A stretch of DNA of 64,000 nucleotides from positions 1 to 64,000 of the forward strand of contig JAFRIE010000029.1 of assembly GCA_017432885.1 (NCBI GenBank), in the 5' to 3' direction. The position numbers were made by a program, and so were the translations under genes. The DNA comes from Erysipelotrichaceae bacterium (GTDB taxonomy: Bacteria > Bacillota_I > Bacilli_A > Erysipelotrichales > Erysipelotrichaceae). The notes under the pieces were generated by a model. That model saw only the letters and a list, made by a program, of their open reading frames with translations. It was not told where the DNA came from and did not search any database. Below are positions 50,829 through 59,852 of this stretch, in pieces (position 1 is the stretch's first letter; each line of letters opens with the position of its first letter).

Positions 50829-51995
50829 ATGAAGTTTGTAAAAGAGAACGAAAATACGGATAGATATGTCGATACCGTCTTCTCTGTAGTCAGGGCGGCC
50901 AAGGCGGATCCTGAAGGGATCAATGCGACAGCCGGATGTCTCTACAATGAAGAAGGAAAACTCTTTACCTACCGTTCCGTCTATGAACAGGAAAAGAAGA
51001 TTACCCCGATACAGCGGGCTTCCTATGCCGCTTCTCCGGCCGGGAATGCCGGCTATGTCGAAGCCATCAGCCGTTTTGTCCTGGAAGATAAAGTAAACAA
51101 TCACCACGTTGCCATGGCAACGCCGGGCGGAACGGGTGCGATCTTTGCAGCTATGCGGATGTGCCTGGATGAAGGGGATGAGATCCTGTATCCTGCCATA
51201 TCCTGGGGCAACTACAAGGTCATGGCTTCGGAAATGAATCTGAAAGTCTCGACCTACGACATCTACGATCTCGACGACCTGTTCAGGAAACTCGATGCGA
51301 TCCCTTCCAAGGTCTTTCTGATCGTCAACAGTCCATGCGAGAATCCGCTGGGCCATTCCTATTCTTTGGAAGAATGGCGAAGGATCAAAGAGAAGCTGGT
51401 GAGCCTGAACAGGGAAGTCGTATTGCTTTGTGACATCGCCTACATCGATTATGCCGGCAACGATCCGAAGGCTTTCCTTGAACTGTTCAATGATATTCCG
51501 GATGATCTGCTGGTCCTGATCGCGGCATCCGCATCCAAGGCTTTTTCCTATTACGGACAGAGGATCGGCGCCCTGATCGCCATTCACAACGATCCTGCCT
51601 TCCTGGACCATTTCCTCAATCTTTCCAGCCGTCTTGCCCGGGCCACCTGGTCCAACTTAAGCAATGCGGCAATGCTGAACATCACGGAAGTACTGGAACA
51701 TCACAATGAAGAATACCGGGAAGAACTGATGCAGGCCAAGGAAATGCTGAAGAAAAGGACCGACCTGTTTATTAGACAAGCGGAAGAATGTGGGTTAAAA
51801 TTATATCGGTTTTCGGACGGTTTCTTTGTAACGATCGAAATGGAAGACAACGAAACGCGTGACATCTTCCACCAGAAACTGATCGAACACCACATATACA
51901 CCATCAAAGTGAACAGGGGCATCAGAGTCGCACTGTGTTCTTTGTCTCTGGAAACTGTTGACGGTCTTGCCGGTAAGATAAAGGAATTAATGTAA
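50829..51995 (+). CDS. PLP-dependent class I/II aminotransferase
   Basis: A 388-aa fold-type I aminotransferase. The nucleotide-like PLP phosphate region is ATPGGTGAIFAAMRMCLDEG. NSPCENPLGHSYSLEEW and LLCDIAYIDY include the cofactor-ring Asp, and the Schiff-base lysine is in AASASKAFSYYGQRIGA. It is closest in layout to aromatic/aspartate aminotransferases. The amino donor cannot be fixed. AAAGGAAG precedes its start 12 nt after rarA, and its stop overlaps the start of the GtrA gene by one base. Confidence 0.88.
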   Translation: MKFVKENENTDRYVDTVFSVVRAAKADPEGINATAGCLYNEEGKLFTYRSVYEQEKKITPIQRASYAASPAGNAGYVEAISRFVLEDKVNNHHVAMATPGGTGAIFAAMRMCLDEGDEILYPAISWGNYKVMASEMNLKVSTYDIYDLDDLFRKLDAIPSKVFLIVNSPCENPLGHSYSLEEWRRIKEKLVSLNREVVLLCDIAYIDYAGNDPKAFLELFNDIPDDLLVLIAASASKAFSYYGQRIGALIAIHNDPAFLDHFLNLSSRLARATWSNLSNAAMLNITEVLEHHNEEYREELMQAKEMLKKRTDLFIRQAEECGLKLYRFSDGFFVTIEMEDNETRDIFHQKLIEHHIYTIKVNRGIRVALCSLSLETVDGLAGKIKELM

Positions 51996-52486
51996 TGGAA
52001 GAAAAAAATAAAGCTACAGTCAGTGAAACAAAACCGCAGTTTGCGATCTTTGACTGGATCGTGTCTTTGCCTGTGATCAGGATACTGAAACCTTTGTATG
52101 AATGGAAGAGAGCCTTCTGGATCTACTGTTTCCTGGGCTTTGTATCTACGGTATGCAACTACCTGTTTACCATCGTTTTAGCCGATAAGTTGCTGCTGTC
52201 AGGCACAGTCGCAAATACTATTGCCTGGATCCTGTCGACCCTGATCTCGTTTGTGCTGTTCCGGTATTTCTACTTTGACCGTACCGATAACAGTTTTATC
52301 AATGAGCTGATCAAGTTTGCTTCTGCCAGGATCTTTACGCTCGGTGTCGAGACGCTTTCAGTCTTCGTCTTTGTCGATCTGCTGCACATGAATCTGAAGA
52401 TCGTCAAGGCGGTCCTGATTCCGGTAACGGCGATCCTGAATTATTTTATTTCAAAACTCTTTGTCTTTAGAAACAAGAAGAGCTAG
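51995..52486 (+). CDS. GtrA-family membrane protein
   Basis: A 163-aa protein with four membrane helices (about residues 38-58, 70-88, 104-125, 133-152) in the GtrA pattern. After a polar N-terminus it reads AFWIYCFLGFVSTVCNYLFT, ANTIAWILSTLISFVLFRYF and KFASARIFTLGVETLSVFVF. GtrA proteins are thought to help move lipid-linked sugars across the membrane for cell-surface glycosylation. The start overlaps the aminotransferase stop (TAATG), indicating coupling. No glycosyltransferase is adjacent. Confidence 0.88.
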   Translation: MEEKNKATVSETKPQFAIFDWIVSLPVIRILKPLYEWKRAFWIYCFLGFVSTVCNYLFTIVLADKLLLSGTVANTIAWILSTLISFVLFRYFYFDRTDNSFINELIKFASARIFTLGVETLSVFVFVDLLHMNLKIVKAVLIPVTAILNYFISKLFVFRNKKS

Positions 52487-52531
52487 GACAGGCAGTAAGA
52501 AATCTGTCGGATATACAGTCTGCTTCTGAAT

Positions 52532-52566
52532 TGATCCGTAATCTGCAAAGGATCATTTGTTTTTGG
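52532..52566 (+). terminator. Terminator after the GtrA gene
   Basis: TGATCC (52532-52537) and GGATCA (52550-52555) followed by a T-rich tail (TTTGTTTTT). Confidence 0.6.
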
Positions 52567-52610
52567 CTGTTTGTTTTGTAGTGTATACAGGAACAATCAA
52601 GGAGATATTT

Positions 52611-54173
52611 ATGAAAAATCTATTTGATCGATTGAAAAATGCATTAGGCAGAATGGAAGGCTGCATCCGGCGTTTTCCGTTCAGCTTTGTTTATCTTTGT
52701 CTGATTACCCTTGCGGGATCATATCTGATTATCAGCGAGAATGAAGAATACGAAATGATGGCGGCGCTGGTATTCGGCGGTCTGTCCTGTTTCCTTCTGG
52801 AACTCGCTTATGAATATGGAATACACCGGTTCAGACCCGTGAGCCCTGTCTTGAGCTTTCTGATTGGAGCTCTGGTATTCTGGCTGCTAAAGAAGCATCA
52901 GAACGAGTATGTTGATACGGCCGTTTTCGCCATGGCACCGGCGATCGTATCGCTGATCTGCTACGTTCTTTATAGGAACAGGGAAAACAGAAAGCTGTTC
53001 AGCCATCTCATAAAGTCCCTGTTCATCGTACAGGTCTTTACCGCGGTGATCCTCGCCGGATTCAGTGTCTGTATTGCCGCATTCCACTTTCTGATCTTCG
53101 GTTTCAGCAATATCTGGAAGTTCTACGGGATCCTCTTTTTGTCGGTGACGGCACTCTTCAGTATCACCCTGTTTCTTTCCTACGTTCCGGGACCAAAGGA
53201 AGAGGTGGAAGTTTCGGAAACCTACAGGACGATGATCCACAAGGCGCTGTTCTACATTTACCTCATCCTGATCGGCATCCTGTATCTGTATATCCTCAAG
53301 ATCATCATCACCTGGAAGATGCCGGTAGGAAAGCTGAACTGGTTCGGAAGCTTTGCGTTACTGTTTTATGTTTTCTTCTATCTGTCGATCAATGAGACGG
53401 ATGGAAACATTCAGACGCTGTTTAAGAAGTACGGGGCATATCTGCTGATCCCTGTACTGGCCATCCAGCTCTTTGCGATCGTCATCAGACTCGATGCCTA
53501 TGGCCTTACGACGGCAAGATTCCTGTCGCTGATCCTGATCGGCATTGCCGTAGGCTTCATGCTGTCGAACATCTTCCGTTTTTCACCTTCCTGGTGTTTC
53601 CTGCTTATTCCGGCTGTACTGGTCCTGTTTACCTGTACCCCGCTAAACATCTACGATGTTCCTAACCGGGTCCAGGAAGGAAGACTGAAAGAAGCCCTGA
53701 CAAAAGGAGGAGCCCTTGTCAATGACAGTCTGGATGAAAGCGTTGAACTGGAAACGGAATACTGGGAAGATGCGAAATCGGCATTTGAATACCTGAGATG
53801 GAGCGATGGAAAGAAAAGCGCATTCTATGAGACGTTTGCCCAGACGCAGATCGCCAAGTCCTTCTATGAATACGGATATGAGAAGACAAACGTCCGGTCC
53901 TTCTATTACAGCAACGATTTCTTCAAAGAATACCTGGATATCAGCGGCTATCAGACGATGCGCAGGCTGACAAACGAGGATACGGATCTTTATCCGGACG
54001 ATCTGAGAGATTTCCTTCTGGGTCTTGAACAGACGGAAAACGATGAAGAAACGCTGGTGTATGAACTGAGCGACGGAAACAGGATCGTCTTCGAAAACAT
54101 CAGCTACGACTACGATTTGGACAGCGGAGAGTTCCTTTATCTGTACTGGAGAGGAATACTCTTAAGCAAGTAA
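52611..54173 (+). CDS. DUF4153 multi-pass membrane protein
   Basis: The start is ATG 52611 behind AGGAGAT; an upstream in-frame ATG is untenable because it is in the terminator/promoter region. The 520-aa protein has about twelve membrane helices in the first 370 residues, then a soluble C-terminal domain (about 370-520). It matches the DUF4153 pattern (FPFSFVYLCLITLAGSYLII at the start, a WKFYGILFLSVTALFS helix and the late NIYDVPNRVQEGRL). No function is known for this family. It is monocistronic and ends at a good terminator. Confidence 0.85.
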   Translation: MKNLFDRLKNALGRMEGCIRRFPFSFVYLCLITLAGSYLIISENEEYEMMAALVFGGLSCFLLELAYEYGIHRFRPVSPVLSFLIGALVFWLLKKHQNEYVDTAVFAMAPAIVSLICYVLYRNRENRKLFSHLIKSLFIVQVFTAVILAGFSVCIAAFHFLIFGFSNIWKFYGILFLSVTALFSITLFLSYVPGPKEEVEVSETYRTMIHKALFYIYLILIGILYLYILKIIITWKMPVGKLNWFGSFALLFYVFFYLSINETDGNIQTLFKKYGAYLLIPVLAIQLFAIVIRLDAYGLTTARFLSLILIGIAVGFMLSNIFRFSPSWCFLLIPAVLVLFTCTPLNIYDVPNRVQEGRLKEALTKGGALVNDSLDESVELETEYWEDAKSAFEYLRWSDGKKSAFYETFAQTQIAKSFYEYGYEKTNVRSFYYSNDFFKEYLDISGYQTMRRLTNEDTDLYPDDLRDFLLGLEQTENDEETLVYELSDGNRIVFENISYDYDLDSGEFLYLYWRGILLSK

Positions 54174-54181
54174 TTCCTAAG

Positions 54182-54203
54182 GCGCCTTAAAGGCGCTTTT
54201 TTC
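54182..54203 (+). terminator. Terminator of the DUF4153 gene
   Basis: GCGCC (54182-54186), TTAAA loop, GGCGC (54192-54196) and a T-run of six. Confidence 0.8.
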
Positions 54204-54332
54204 TTGTATCCTGTTCCTTGTATTCTTAAGAATTGATTAATGTTTGTGACCTGATAAGGGAATTCCGTGAGTAGATCATTGAATAATCGGATAATTAAGT
54301 TAAAATGAAGGAGATCACACAGGAGGAAAAAC

Positions 54333-55820
54333 ATGGCAGACAAAGATTTCTTAAGTCAGTTTTCTGACAACAATAAACCGGAAAGTTTTAAAGAAGAAGA
54401 GAGAATTCCTGTCGTAAAGGAGAAGAAGAAAGTCAATCCTTTGCTGCTGGGCATTGCCACGGCACTTCTTTTAGCCATTGCGATACTGCTGTATTTCCTC
54501 TTCCTGGCACCGAAAATCGCCGTTCCCGATTTTGTCGGTAAAGACAAGTCCGATGTTGCCGCCTGGGTCAGACAGCAGGGAATCGAGACTTCCGGCATCG
54601 TCTTTGATGAGATCCATGATTTTGATACCGTAGAAGGAACCGTTCTTTCCCAGAGTATAACAGTCGGAAAGAAGGTCAGAAAAGACGTCAAGATGAACTT
54701 CGTGCTGTCACTTGGACCGGATCCGGATGAAGCGATCAAGGTTCCGGATCTCTCGGCCATGAACAAGGCTGAGGTCCAGCAGTGGATCAGTAAGTATAAA
54801 TTAAGCAAGACAAAGGTCGTAACGGCATACAACGAGAATGTCGAAGAAGACGCAGTCATTGATTATGTATTCAGCGGCTGTGACGAGGAGAGTTTTACCA
54901 GAGCCTGTACCCTGAAGATCAATGTATCCAAAGGTCCTGCACCGGCCGGCAAGGTAACGGTAGAAGACTTCGAGAAGAAGCCGTTTGAAACGGTAGAAGC
55001 CTGGGCTAAAAACAAGAAGATCGACCTGACTAAGACGGAAGCCTATTCCGATAAGGTAGAAGCCGGTTATGTCATTTCCCAGTCGGTAGAAGCCGGAAAG
55101 GCGATCAACGAGGGAGACAATCTTCATGTGGTCGTATCGCTGGGCAAGGCCATCTTTATGCCGGACATGTATGAATGGACCGAGAATCAGATCAGTGCCT
55201 GGTGCAGCAAGAACGGCATCGTCCTTGCGGATGTGAAGTACCGCTATGATGAAGAGTTTAAAGGCGAGTGTATCGCCCAGAGTATTCCGGCAGGCACTCT
55301 GCTGAGTCAGGGCGACTATCTGAGTGTTACGATCTCTCTGGATGATCCGAAGATCTCGGAATTCATCAGGGACCATGGCGAACACGCTACGCTGAAAGAA
55401 CTGGAAGAATGGGTTGCCGACAAGAACCGCAACGGTGCCCATCTGACTTTGAAAGTGACCCGTCAGCTGCACGATACGATACCGGTAGACTGTATCATCG
55501 ACATGAGTAAAAAGGTTAAGAATACGGATACGGTCAAAGTGACGGTATCGGATGGAAAGAATCTGCTTCTGAAGGATAAAGACAGCAGTCTTACCTGGGA
55601 TAATGTTTCGACAGAAGAAGAGATCCGGGAACTGTGTGAATTCAATGAAGTCAGCTATGAAATCACATATGACAAGAAAGAAGGCTTATATAACGGCGAT
55701 ATTATCGATATTACAAGAAGCGACACGGGAACAAGGCCTTTGGCCGGAACCTATCTGCCGCAGAAGACAGTCGTTCAGATCGTGATCGCCGACAACGGAG
55801 ACGAAGGAATTCGTCCATGA
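54333..55820 (+). CDS. Membrane-anchored PASTA-repeat-like protein
   Basis: A 495-aa protein with a 34-residue cytoplasmic tail, one membrane helix (about 35-59, LLLGIATALLLAIAILLYFL), and then an extracellular region of about five PASTA-like repeats. Each has the pattern VPD...K...W(V/I/A), a Val/Ile-rich strand, SQSI...GK, and a closing LSLG or VSLG (for example VLSQSITVGKKV and VISQSVEAGKAI). PASTA domains normally bind muropeptides or lipid II in PknB-type kinases and PBPs. Here there is no kinase or transpeptidase domain. It starts behind AGGAGG. An FtsX-type ABC exporter follows 20 nt later. Confidence 0.8.
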   Translation: MADKDFLSQFSDNNKPESFKEEERIPVVKEKKKVNPLLLGIATALLLAIAILLYFLFLAPKIAVPDFVGKDKSDVAAWVRQQGIETSGIVFDEIHDFDTVEGTVLSQSITVGKKVRKDVKMNFVLSLGPDPDEAIKVPDLSAMNKAEVQQWISKYKLSKTKVVTAYNENVEEDAVIDYVFSGCDEESFTRACTLKINVSKGPAPAGKVTVEDFEKKPFETVEAWAKNKKIDLTKTEAYSDKVEAGYVISQSVEAGKAINEGDNLHVVVSLGKAIFMPDMYEWTENQISAWCSKNGIVLADVKYRYDEEFKGECIAQSIPAGTLLSQGDYLSVTISLDDPKISEFIRDHGEHATLKELEEWVADKNRNGAHLTLKVTRQLHDTIPVDCIIDMSKKVKNTDTVKVTVSDGKNLLLKDKDSSLTWDNVSTEEEIRELCEFNEVSYEITYDKKEGLYNGDIIDITRSDTGTRPLAGTYLPQKTVVQIVIADNGDEGIRP

Positions 55821-55840
55821 GATAGAAAGCAGGTAAAGAG

Positions 55841-57475
55841 ATGAATTTTATCAATAGAGCAATCAAGAATGTCAGCAGGAGGATGTCCAAAACTGTGCTG
55901 CTGATCCTGACGTTCTTTCTGATCAGTAACCTGGTCATTATCGGTCTGGGTGTATCAAAAGCATCGGAAAGTGCCAAGATACTGACCCGTCAGAAGATGC
56001 GGGCGGTCGTTACCTACGGCCTTGACTATAATAAGATCTGGCAATACGCCGATTCGATCGAAGATGAGGATGAACTAGAGGAGTTCTACAACAATTATCC
56101 GCGGGTCAGACTGGAAGAAGTCAGCGCCTTCCTGCAGGATGAAAGAGTCAAGACGGCCAATACGGTCAACATCAACATGTGGTATAACGATTCCCAGAAT
56201 TCCCTGGATTTCGTTCATCTGAACAACCAGGCTGAAGAAGATATCGATTCCAACGGCGGACAGTCCTGCTGGTACGACGACGTGACCGGCGAACAGACCT
56301 GTGAAACTTACAAGAATCCGCTTTTCCTCATCAAAAGCAACATGTTTCCGGACATGATTGAATTTGAAGACGGGGAATATCAGATCGTAAGCGGCAGATT
56401 CTATACCCAGCAGGAGATCGACAACGGAGCGCTGGTATGTCTGATATCCGAGAATCTGGCAGCCCTTAACGGCGTAAGTGTAGGCGACTCCATTACACTG
56501 GCGGTCAACTATCTGGCCGGATACATGCAGCAGTTCGGTGTAACGGCAGAAGATCTGGAAAACTCCTTTGAAGTCATTGGCATTTTCTCCCACAATCAGC
56601 CGATCACCCCGGATGCGCCGAACTTCAATTACTGTTATCCGTATGAGAATCCCGACAATATGATTTTCATGCCTTCTACCACCATTTACATGGCCCAGCT
56701 GCCGATGCAGCAGAAACAGTTTGATTACTATGCGGAAATGTACGCCGGAACCGATAAATCAGATGATTACTACAACGATCCGGCAAACAGACCGAGTGAA
56801 GAAAACATGGAATCCCAGATGTATATCAACGATGTTACTTTACTGCTAAACGATCCGATGGAAGTCGAAGATTTCGTCAAGGACTATCAGGCTTCCTTAA
56901 GCCAGTTCGCATCGCTTTCCGCAAACAACGAGGAGTTCAACCGTCTGGCAAAACCTCTGGATACCTTAAGCATGTATGCGAACTTCATCGTCTGGCTGGT
57001 CATCATCAATGCGATCGTCATCATTACCCTGGTCACCGCACTGACGCTGAAGACCAGAGAATACGAGATCGGCGTTCTGCTTTCGATCGGCGCTTCCAAG
57101 TTTAAGGTGATCGCCCAGTTCTTTATCGAACTGGCCATCGTCGCCATCCTCGGATTTACCTTGTCCGTCGTATCCGGAAGTCTGATCGCTAAGAAGATCG
57201 GCAATACCGTCCTGGAATACCAGATCGCTTCCAGTGAAGTATCGCAGGATGAAGACTACATCTACAACAACAACGGTTTTGATCCATGGAATACCGACTA
57301 TACGACAGACATCTCCCTGGAAGATCTGGTTGCGGAATATGAAGTCAGGATCTCTCCGATCATTATCGGCGAAATCTACGTACTGGGTCTGGGGATCGTA
57401 CTGATCTCTGTCATCATTCCTTCCTTCATGATCATGCGTTATAACCCGAAGAAGATCTTAATGAATCAGAACTAG
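55841..57475 (+). CDS. FtsX-type ABC transporter permease
   Basis: A 544-aa permease with the MacB/FtsX plan. It has an N-terminal helix (about 17-38), a large extracellular domain (about 40-375) rich in Tyr/Asn/Asp, and three C-terminal helices (about 383-407, 428-455, 505-530). ALTLKTREYEIGVLLSIGASK is the coupling-helix motif of FtsX-like permeases. It pairs with the ATPase encoded 9 nt downstream. Such pairs export peptides or act mechanically on the cell wall. The neighbouring PASTA protein favours a wall-linked role, but this is inference. Confidence 0.88.
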   Translation: MNFINRAIKNVSRRMSKTVLLILTFFLISNLVIIGLGVSKASESAKILTRQKMRAVVTYGLDYNKIWQYADSIEDEDELEEFYNNYPRVRLEEVSAFLQDERVKTANTVNINMWYNDSQNSLDFVHLNNQAEEDIDSNGGQSCWYDDVTGEQTCETYKNPLFLIKSNMFPDMIEFEDGEYQIVSGRFYTQQEIDNGALVCLISENLAALNGVSVGDSITLAVNYLAGYMQQFGVTAEDLENSFEVIGIFSHNQPITPDAPNFNYCYPYENPDNMIFMPSTTIYMAQLPMQQKQFDYYAEMYAGTDKSDDYYNDPANRPSEENMESQMYINDVTLLLNDPMEVEDFVKDYQASLSQFASLSANNEEFNRLAKPLDTLSMYANFIVWLVIINAIVIITLVTALTLKTREYEIGVLLSIGASKFKVIAQFFIELAIVAILGFTLSVVSGSLIAKKIGNTVLEYQIASSEVSQDEDYIYNNNGFDPWNTDYTTDISLEDLVAEYEVRISPIIIGEIYVLGLGIVLISVIIPSFMIMRYNPKKILMNQN

Positions 57476-57484
57476 GAGGATCAT

Positions 57485-58159
57485 ATGGCAGAAATACTTA
57501 GATTAGAAAACATCAACTATTCCTATATCGATGGCGGATACGAAAGACAGATCCTGAAAGATCTGAGTTTTGCTTTTGAAGCCGGGAAGTTCTATACGGT
57601 CCTGGGTCCTTCCGGTTCCGGCAAGACGACACTGCTTTCCCTGGTTGCGGGTCTGGATACGGCCAAGAGCGGCAAGATTTATTTCGACGGCAAAGATATC
57701 AATGAGATCGGACTGCACAAGTTCAGAAGGAATGACATTTCCATCGTCTTCCAGCAGTACAATCTGATTTCCTATCTGACGGCCGTAGAAAACGTGATGC
57801 TGGCGATGGCGGAAACGGACAATGAACTGCCTAAGGACAAGAAAAACGTCGCCTACAACCTGCTGGAACGCTTCGGTATCGTTCGCAGTAAGGCGGACCG
57901 TATGGTCAATCAGCTCTCCGGCGGTGAACAGCAAAGAGTGGCAATCGCCAGATCCTTGGCTTCCAATGTCAACCTGATCTTTGCGGACGAACCTACCGGG
58001 AACCTGGATACGGCGACCGAGAAGGAGATCATCAGTATCTTCAAGGAACTGGCACACGATTTCGGCAAGACGATCATTGTGGTTACTCACTCCGATACGG
58101 TATCCGCCATGTCCGACCAAAGAGTTCTGCTAAAAGACGGAAAACTGACACAGATATAA
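57485..58159 (+). CDS. ABC transporter ATP-binding protein, LolD/MacB type
   Basis: A 224-aa ATPase with Walker A LGPSGSGKTTLLSLVAGLD, Q-loop FQQYNLISYLTAVENV, signature QLSGGEQQRVAIARSLA, Walker B LIFADEPTGNLDTATEK and the H-loop VVTHSD. The EPTGNLD variant is typical of LolD/FtsE/MacB ATPases that drive FtsX-like permeases without transport of a solute through the membrane channel. It starts behind AGGAGGAT, 9 nt after the permease stop, and ends before a bidirectional terminator. Confidence 0.93.
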   Translation: MAEILRLENINYSYIDGGYERQILKDLSFAFEAGKFYTVLGPSGSGKTTLLSLVAGLDTAKSGKIYFDGKDINEIGLHKFRRNDISIVFQQYNLISYLTAVENVMLAMAETDNELPKDKKNVAYNLLERFGIVRSKADRMVNQLSGGEQQRVAIARSLASNVNLIFADEPTGNLDTATEKEIISIFKELAHDFGKTIIVVTHSDTVSAMSDQRVLLKDGKLTQI

Positions 58160-58164
58160 AAGAA

Positions 58165-58188
58165 AAAGCCCGGTATTGACCGGGCTTT
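58165..58188. terminator. Bidirectional terminator after the FtsX-type ABC operon
   Basis: AAAGCCCGGT (58165-58174), ATTG, ACCGGGCTTT (58179-58188): a 10-bp GC-rich stem between convergent genes. Confidence 0.9.
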
Positions 58189-58205
58189 GTTTTGAGTGGA
58201 ATCGA

Positions 58206-58775
58206 TTATTCCTCAGGCTTGTCTTCTTTTTCTTCTTTTACGATTTCTTCTGTCTTTAAAGCTTTCTTGAGGTTTTCTACGCCTTTTTCAGCGATGTTGA
58301 CAGTTGTCGTCTTAGCCTTGTTGATGGCGGACTTGACTTCCGGTTTCTCGAAGAATTCATTGACCTTCGCACCGATGTCGCTTAAGAAATCAGCGGTCTT
58401 CTTGAAAGCGTCAGATTCCTTGATCTTGTCGAATTCAGCCATGATGTCATTGCCGAGATCTTCCAGGGTTCTGCCTTTTTCATCCGGTTTCTTGGTCAGT
58501 TCGGCGATCTTCTCTTTGGTGAACTCAACTGCTTCCATGGATTTAGCTTTTACTTTATCCAGGAATTCATCCAGTTTTTCATCTTCCTGAACATCGTTAA
58601 TGATGTTCTTGACTTTTTCTATTGAAGATCTGATAGCTTCTTCTGTCTTGCCGACAAGAGCTTTTGCCTTTTCCTTACTTTCATCGTCTAGCTTCTCAAC
58701 TTTCGCAGCCAGATCGTTCTCAAGTTCTTCTACCTGAGATTCCATCTCCTTTACAGTATCATCAAATTTCTGCAT
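58206..58775 (-). CDS. Charged coiled-coil/helical-bundle protein, 189 aa
   Basis: An almost entirely helical, highly charged protein: about two fifths Lys, Glu and Asp, no Cys, no Trp and few aromatics. Heptad-like runs include DDTVKEMESQVEELENDLAA and EKVKNIINDVQEDEKLDEFL. The C-terminus is a Lys/Glu-rich tail. Such composition resembles phasin-like, late-embryogenesis-like or ribosome-protecting stress proteins, but I cannot assign a family. A perfect AAGGAGGT precedes the start, implying strong translation. The gene stands alone between the ABC operon and the XpaC operon. Confidence 0.7.
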   Translation of the reverse strand: MQKFDDTVKEMESQVEELENDLAAKVEKLDDESKEKAKALVGKTEEAIRSSIEKVKNIINDVQEDEKLDEFLDKVKAKSMEAVEFTKEKIAELTKKPDEKGRTLEDLGNDIMAEFDKIKESDAFKKTADFLSDIGAKVNEFFEKPEVKSAINKAKTTTVNIAEKGVENLKKALKTEEIVKEEKEDKPEE

Positions 58776-58870
58776 ATGATATACCTCCTTATAAATCTAT
58801 TATATAAAAAAAGATGAAAACAATGTGAATTATGCGATAATTTAGCACTCGTTTAATAATCATATAATGC

Positions 58871-58882
58871 TATAATTATATT
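58871..58882 (+). promoter_or_regulatory. -10 element upstream of the XpaC-like operon
   Basis: TATAAT (58871-58876), overlapping TATATT (58877-58882), lies a few bases from ATG 58887 with no ribosome binding site. Confidence 0.45.
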
Positions 58883-58886
58883 TGTT

Positions 58887-59852
58887 ATGAGAAGAAGAGG
58901 CGGAATCGGAATTTTCGGATTTATCATTATTATGTCGCTGCTGGATGCTTTTATGGAAAGCGGCGGTTTACTGATTTTTGGTCTGTTGGTTCCTACATTG
59001 TTTACCGGAGCGTTTATTTACGGAATTGCGAAATTCCTGAAATGGGTCATGGGCGAGAATACTTCAAACAGAAGGAGTTCCAATGTCTATACCAAGAAGT
59101 CTACAAGCTATGTAAAGAGTACACGGAACGCCCAGATCGACAAGGTCCTGGCGGAATACTTTGAGGACAACGTATCTCTGGTCCTGTTTGATGATGTATC
59201 GATTAGCACCCAGAACGGTACCTATACGACATTAGACAATCTTTATGTCAACTACAAGGAAGAAAAGATCTGTCAGCTGAAGGAATTCAAGAGTTATTAT
59301 CCCGGCGCCTATGAGAAGATCATTGATTCTCTGGCCCAGCTGACAAAGAAGTCGGTTAAAGAAAACGTCAAGAAGAAAGCAAAAGAAACGGAGAAGAAGA
59401 CAGAAGCCAAGGAAACAAAGAAGGATGTTTTCTCCGATGCGAATAAATACATCGATCAGATCAACTCTTTGAACCGCGATCTGGCCAATGAAGAAGTTAC
59501 CAACGGTCTGTATCAGACCTGTGATCTGCTGAAGCAGATCGATATCGTCGACCGGGAAGACGGAACGGTGGATTCGAAGCTGAACAAGCTGTATGAATAC
59601 TATCTTCCGATCCTGACGGGTATTCTGGAAGATTACAAGCGTCTTTCGGCTTCTCCGATCAAGGACGATGAATTCAAGAAATGTGAAACGCAGCTGGTCA
59701 AGACGATCAAGCTGATCAACGAGGCACTGAAGACGATTTATAATTCGATGCATGAGAGCGATTATATGAATCTGAATGCCAATATCAATACCCTGCAGTC
59801 GTTGCTGAAGCAGGACGGTTTCGGCTCTACGCCGTTTAAGGAGAACAAGTGA
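58887..59852 (+). CDS. XpaC-like membrane protein (5-bromo-4-chloroindolyl phosphate hydrolysis family)
   Basis: A 321-aa protein with two N-terminal membrane helices (about residues 7-25 and 27-52). A linker rich in Lys/Glu (about 155-185) follows, and then an XpaC-type helical domain (about 190-320: LYQTCDLLKQIDIVDREDG, LYEYYLPILTGILEDYKRL, LVKTIKLINEALKTIYN). XpaC proteins are often encoded with TelA-type tellurite-resistance proteins; the reported phosphatase effect is indirect and the true function is unknown. It lacks a ribosome binding site. The next gene starts at the overlapping TGATG, and a AAA+ gene follows, so the three form one operon. Confidence 0.75.
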   Translation: MRRRGGIGIFGFIIIMSLLDAFMESGGLLIFGLLVPTLFTGAFIYGIAKFLKWVMGENTSNRRSSNVYTKKSTSYVKSTRNAQIDKVLAEYFEDNVSLVLFDDVSISTQNGTYTTLDNLYVNYKEEKICQLKEFKSYYPGAYEKIIDSLAQLTKKSVKENVKKKAKETEKKTEAKETKKDVFSDANKYIDQINSLNRDLANEEVTNGLYQTCDLLKQIDIVDREDGTVDSKLNKLYEYYLPILTGILEDYKRLSASPIKDDEFKKCETQLVKTIKLINEALKTIYNSMHESDYMNLNANINTLQSLLKQDGFGSTPFKENK

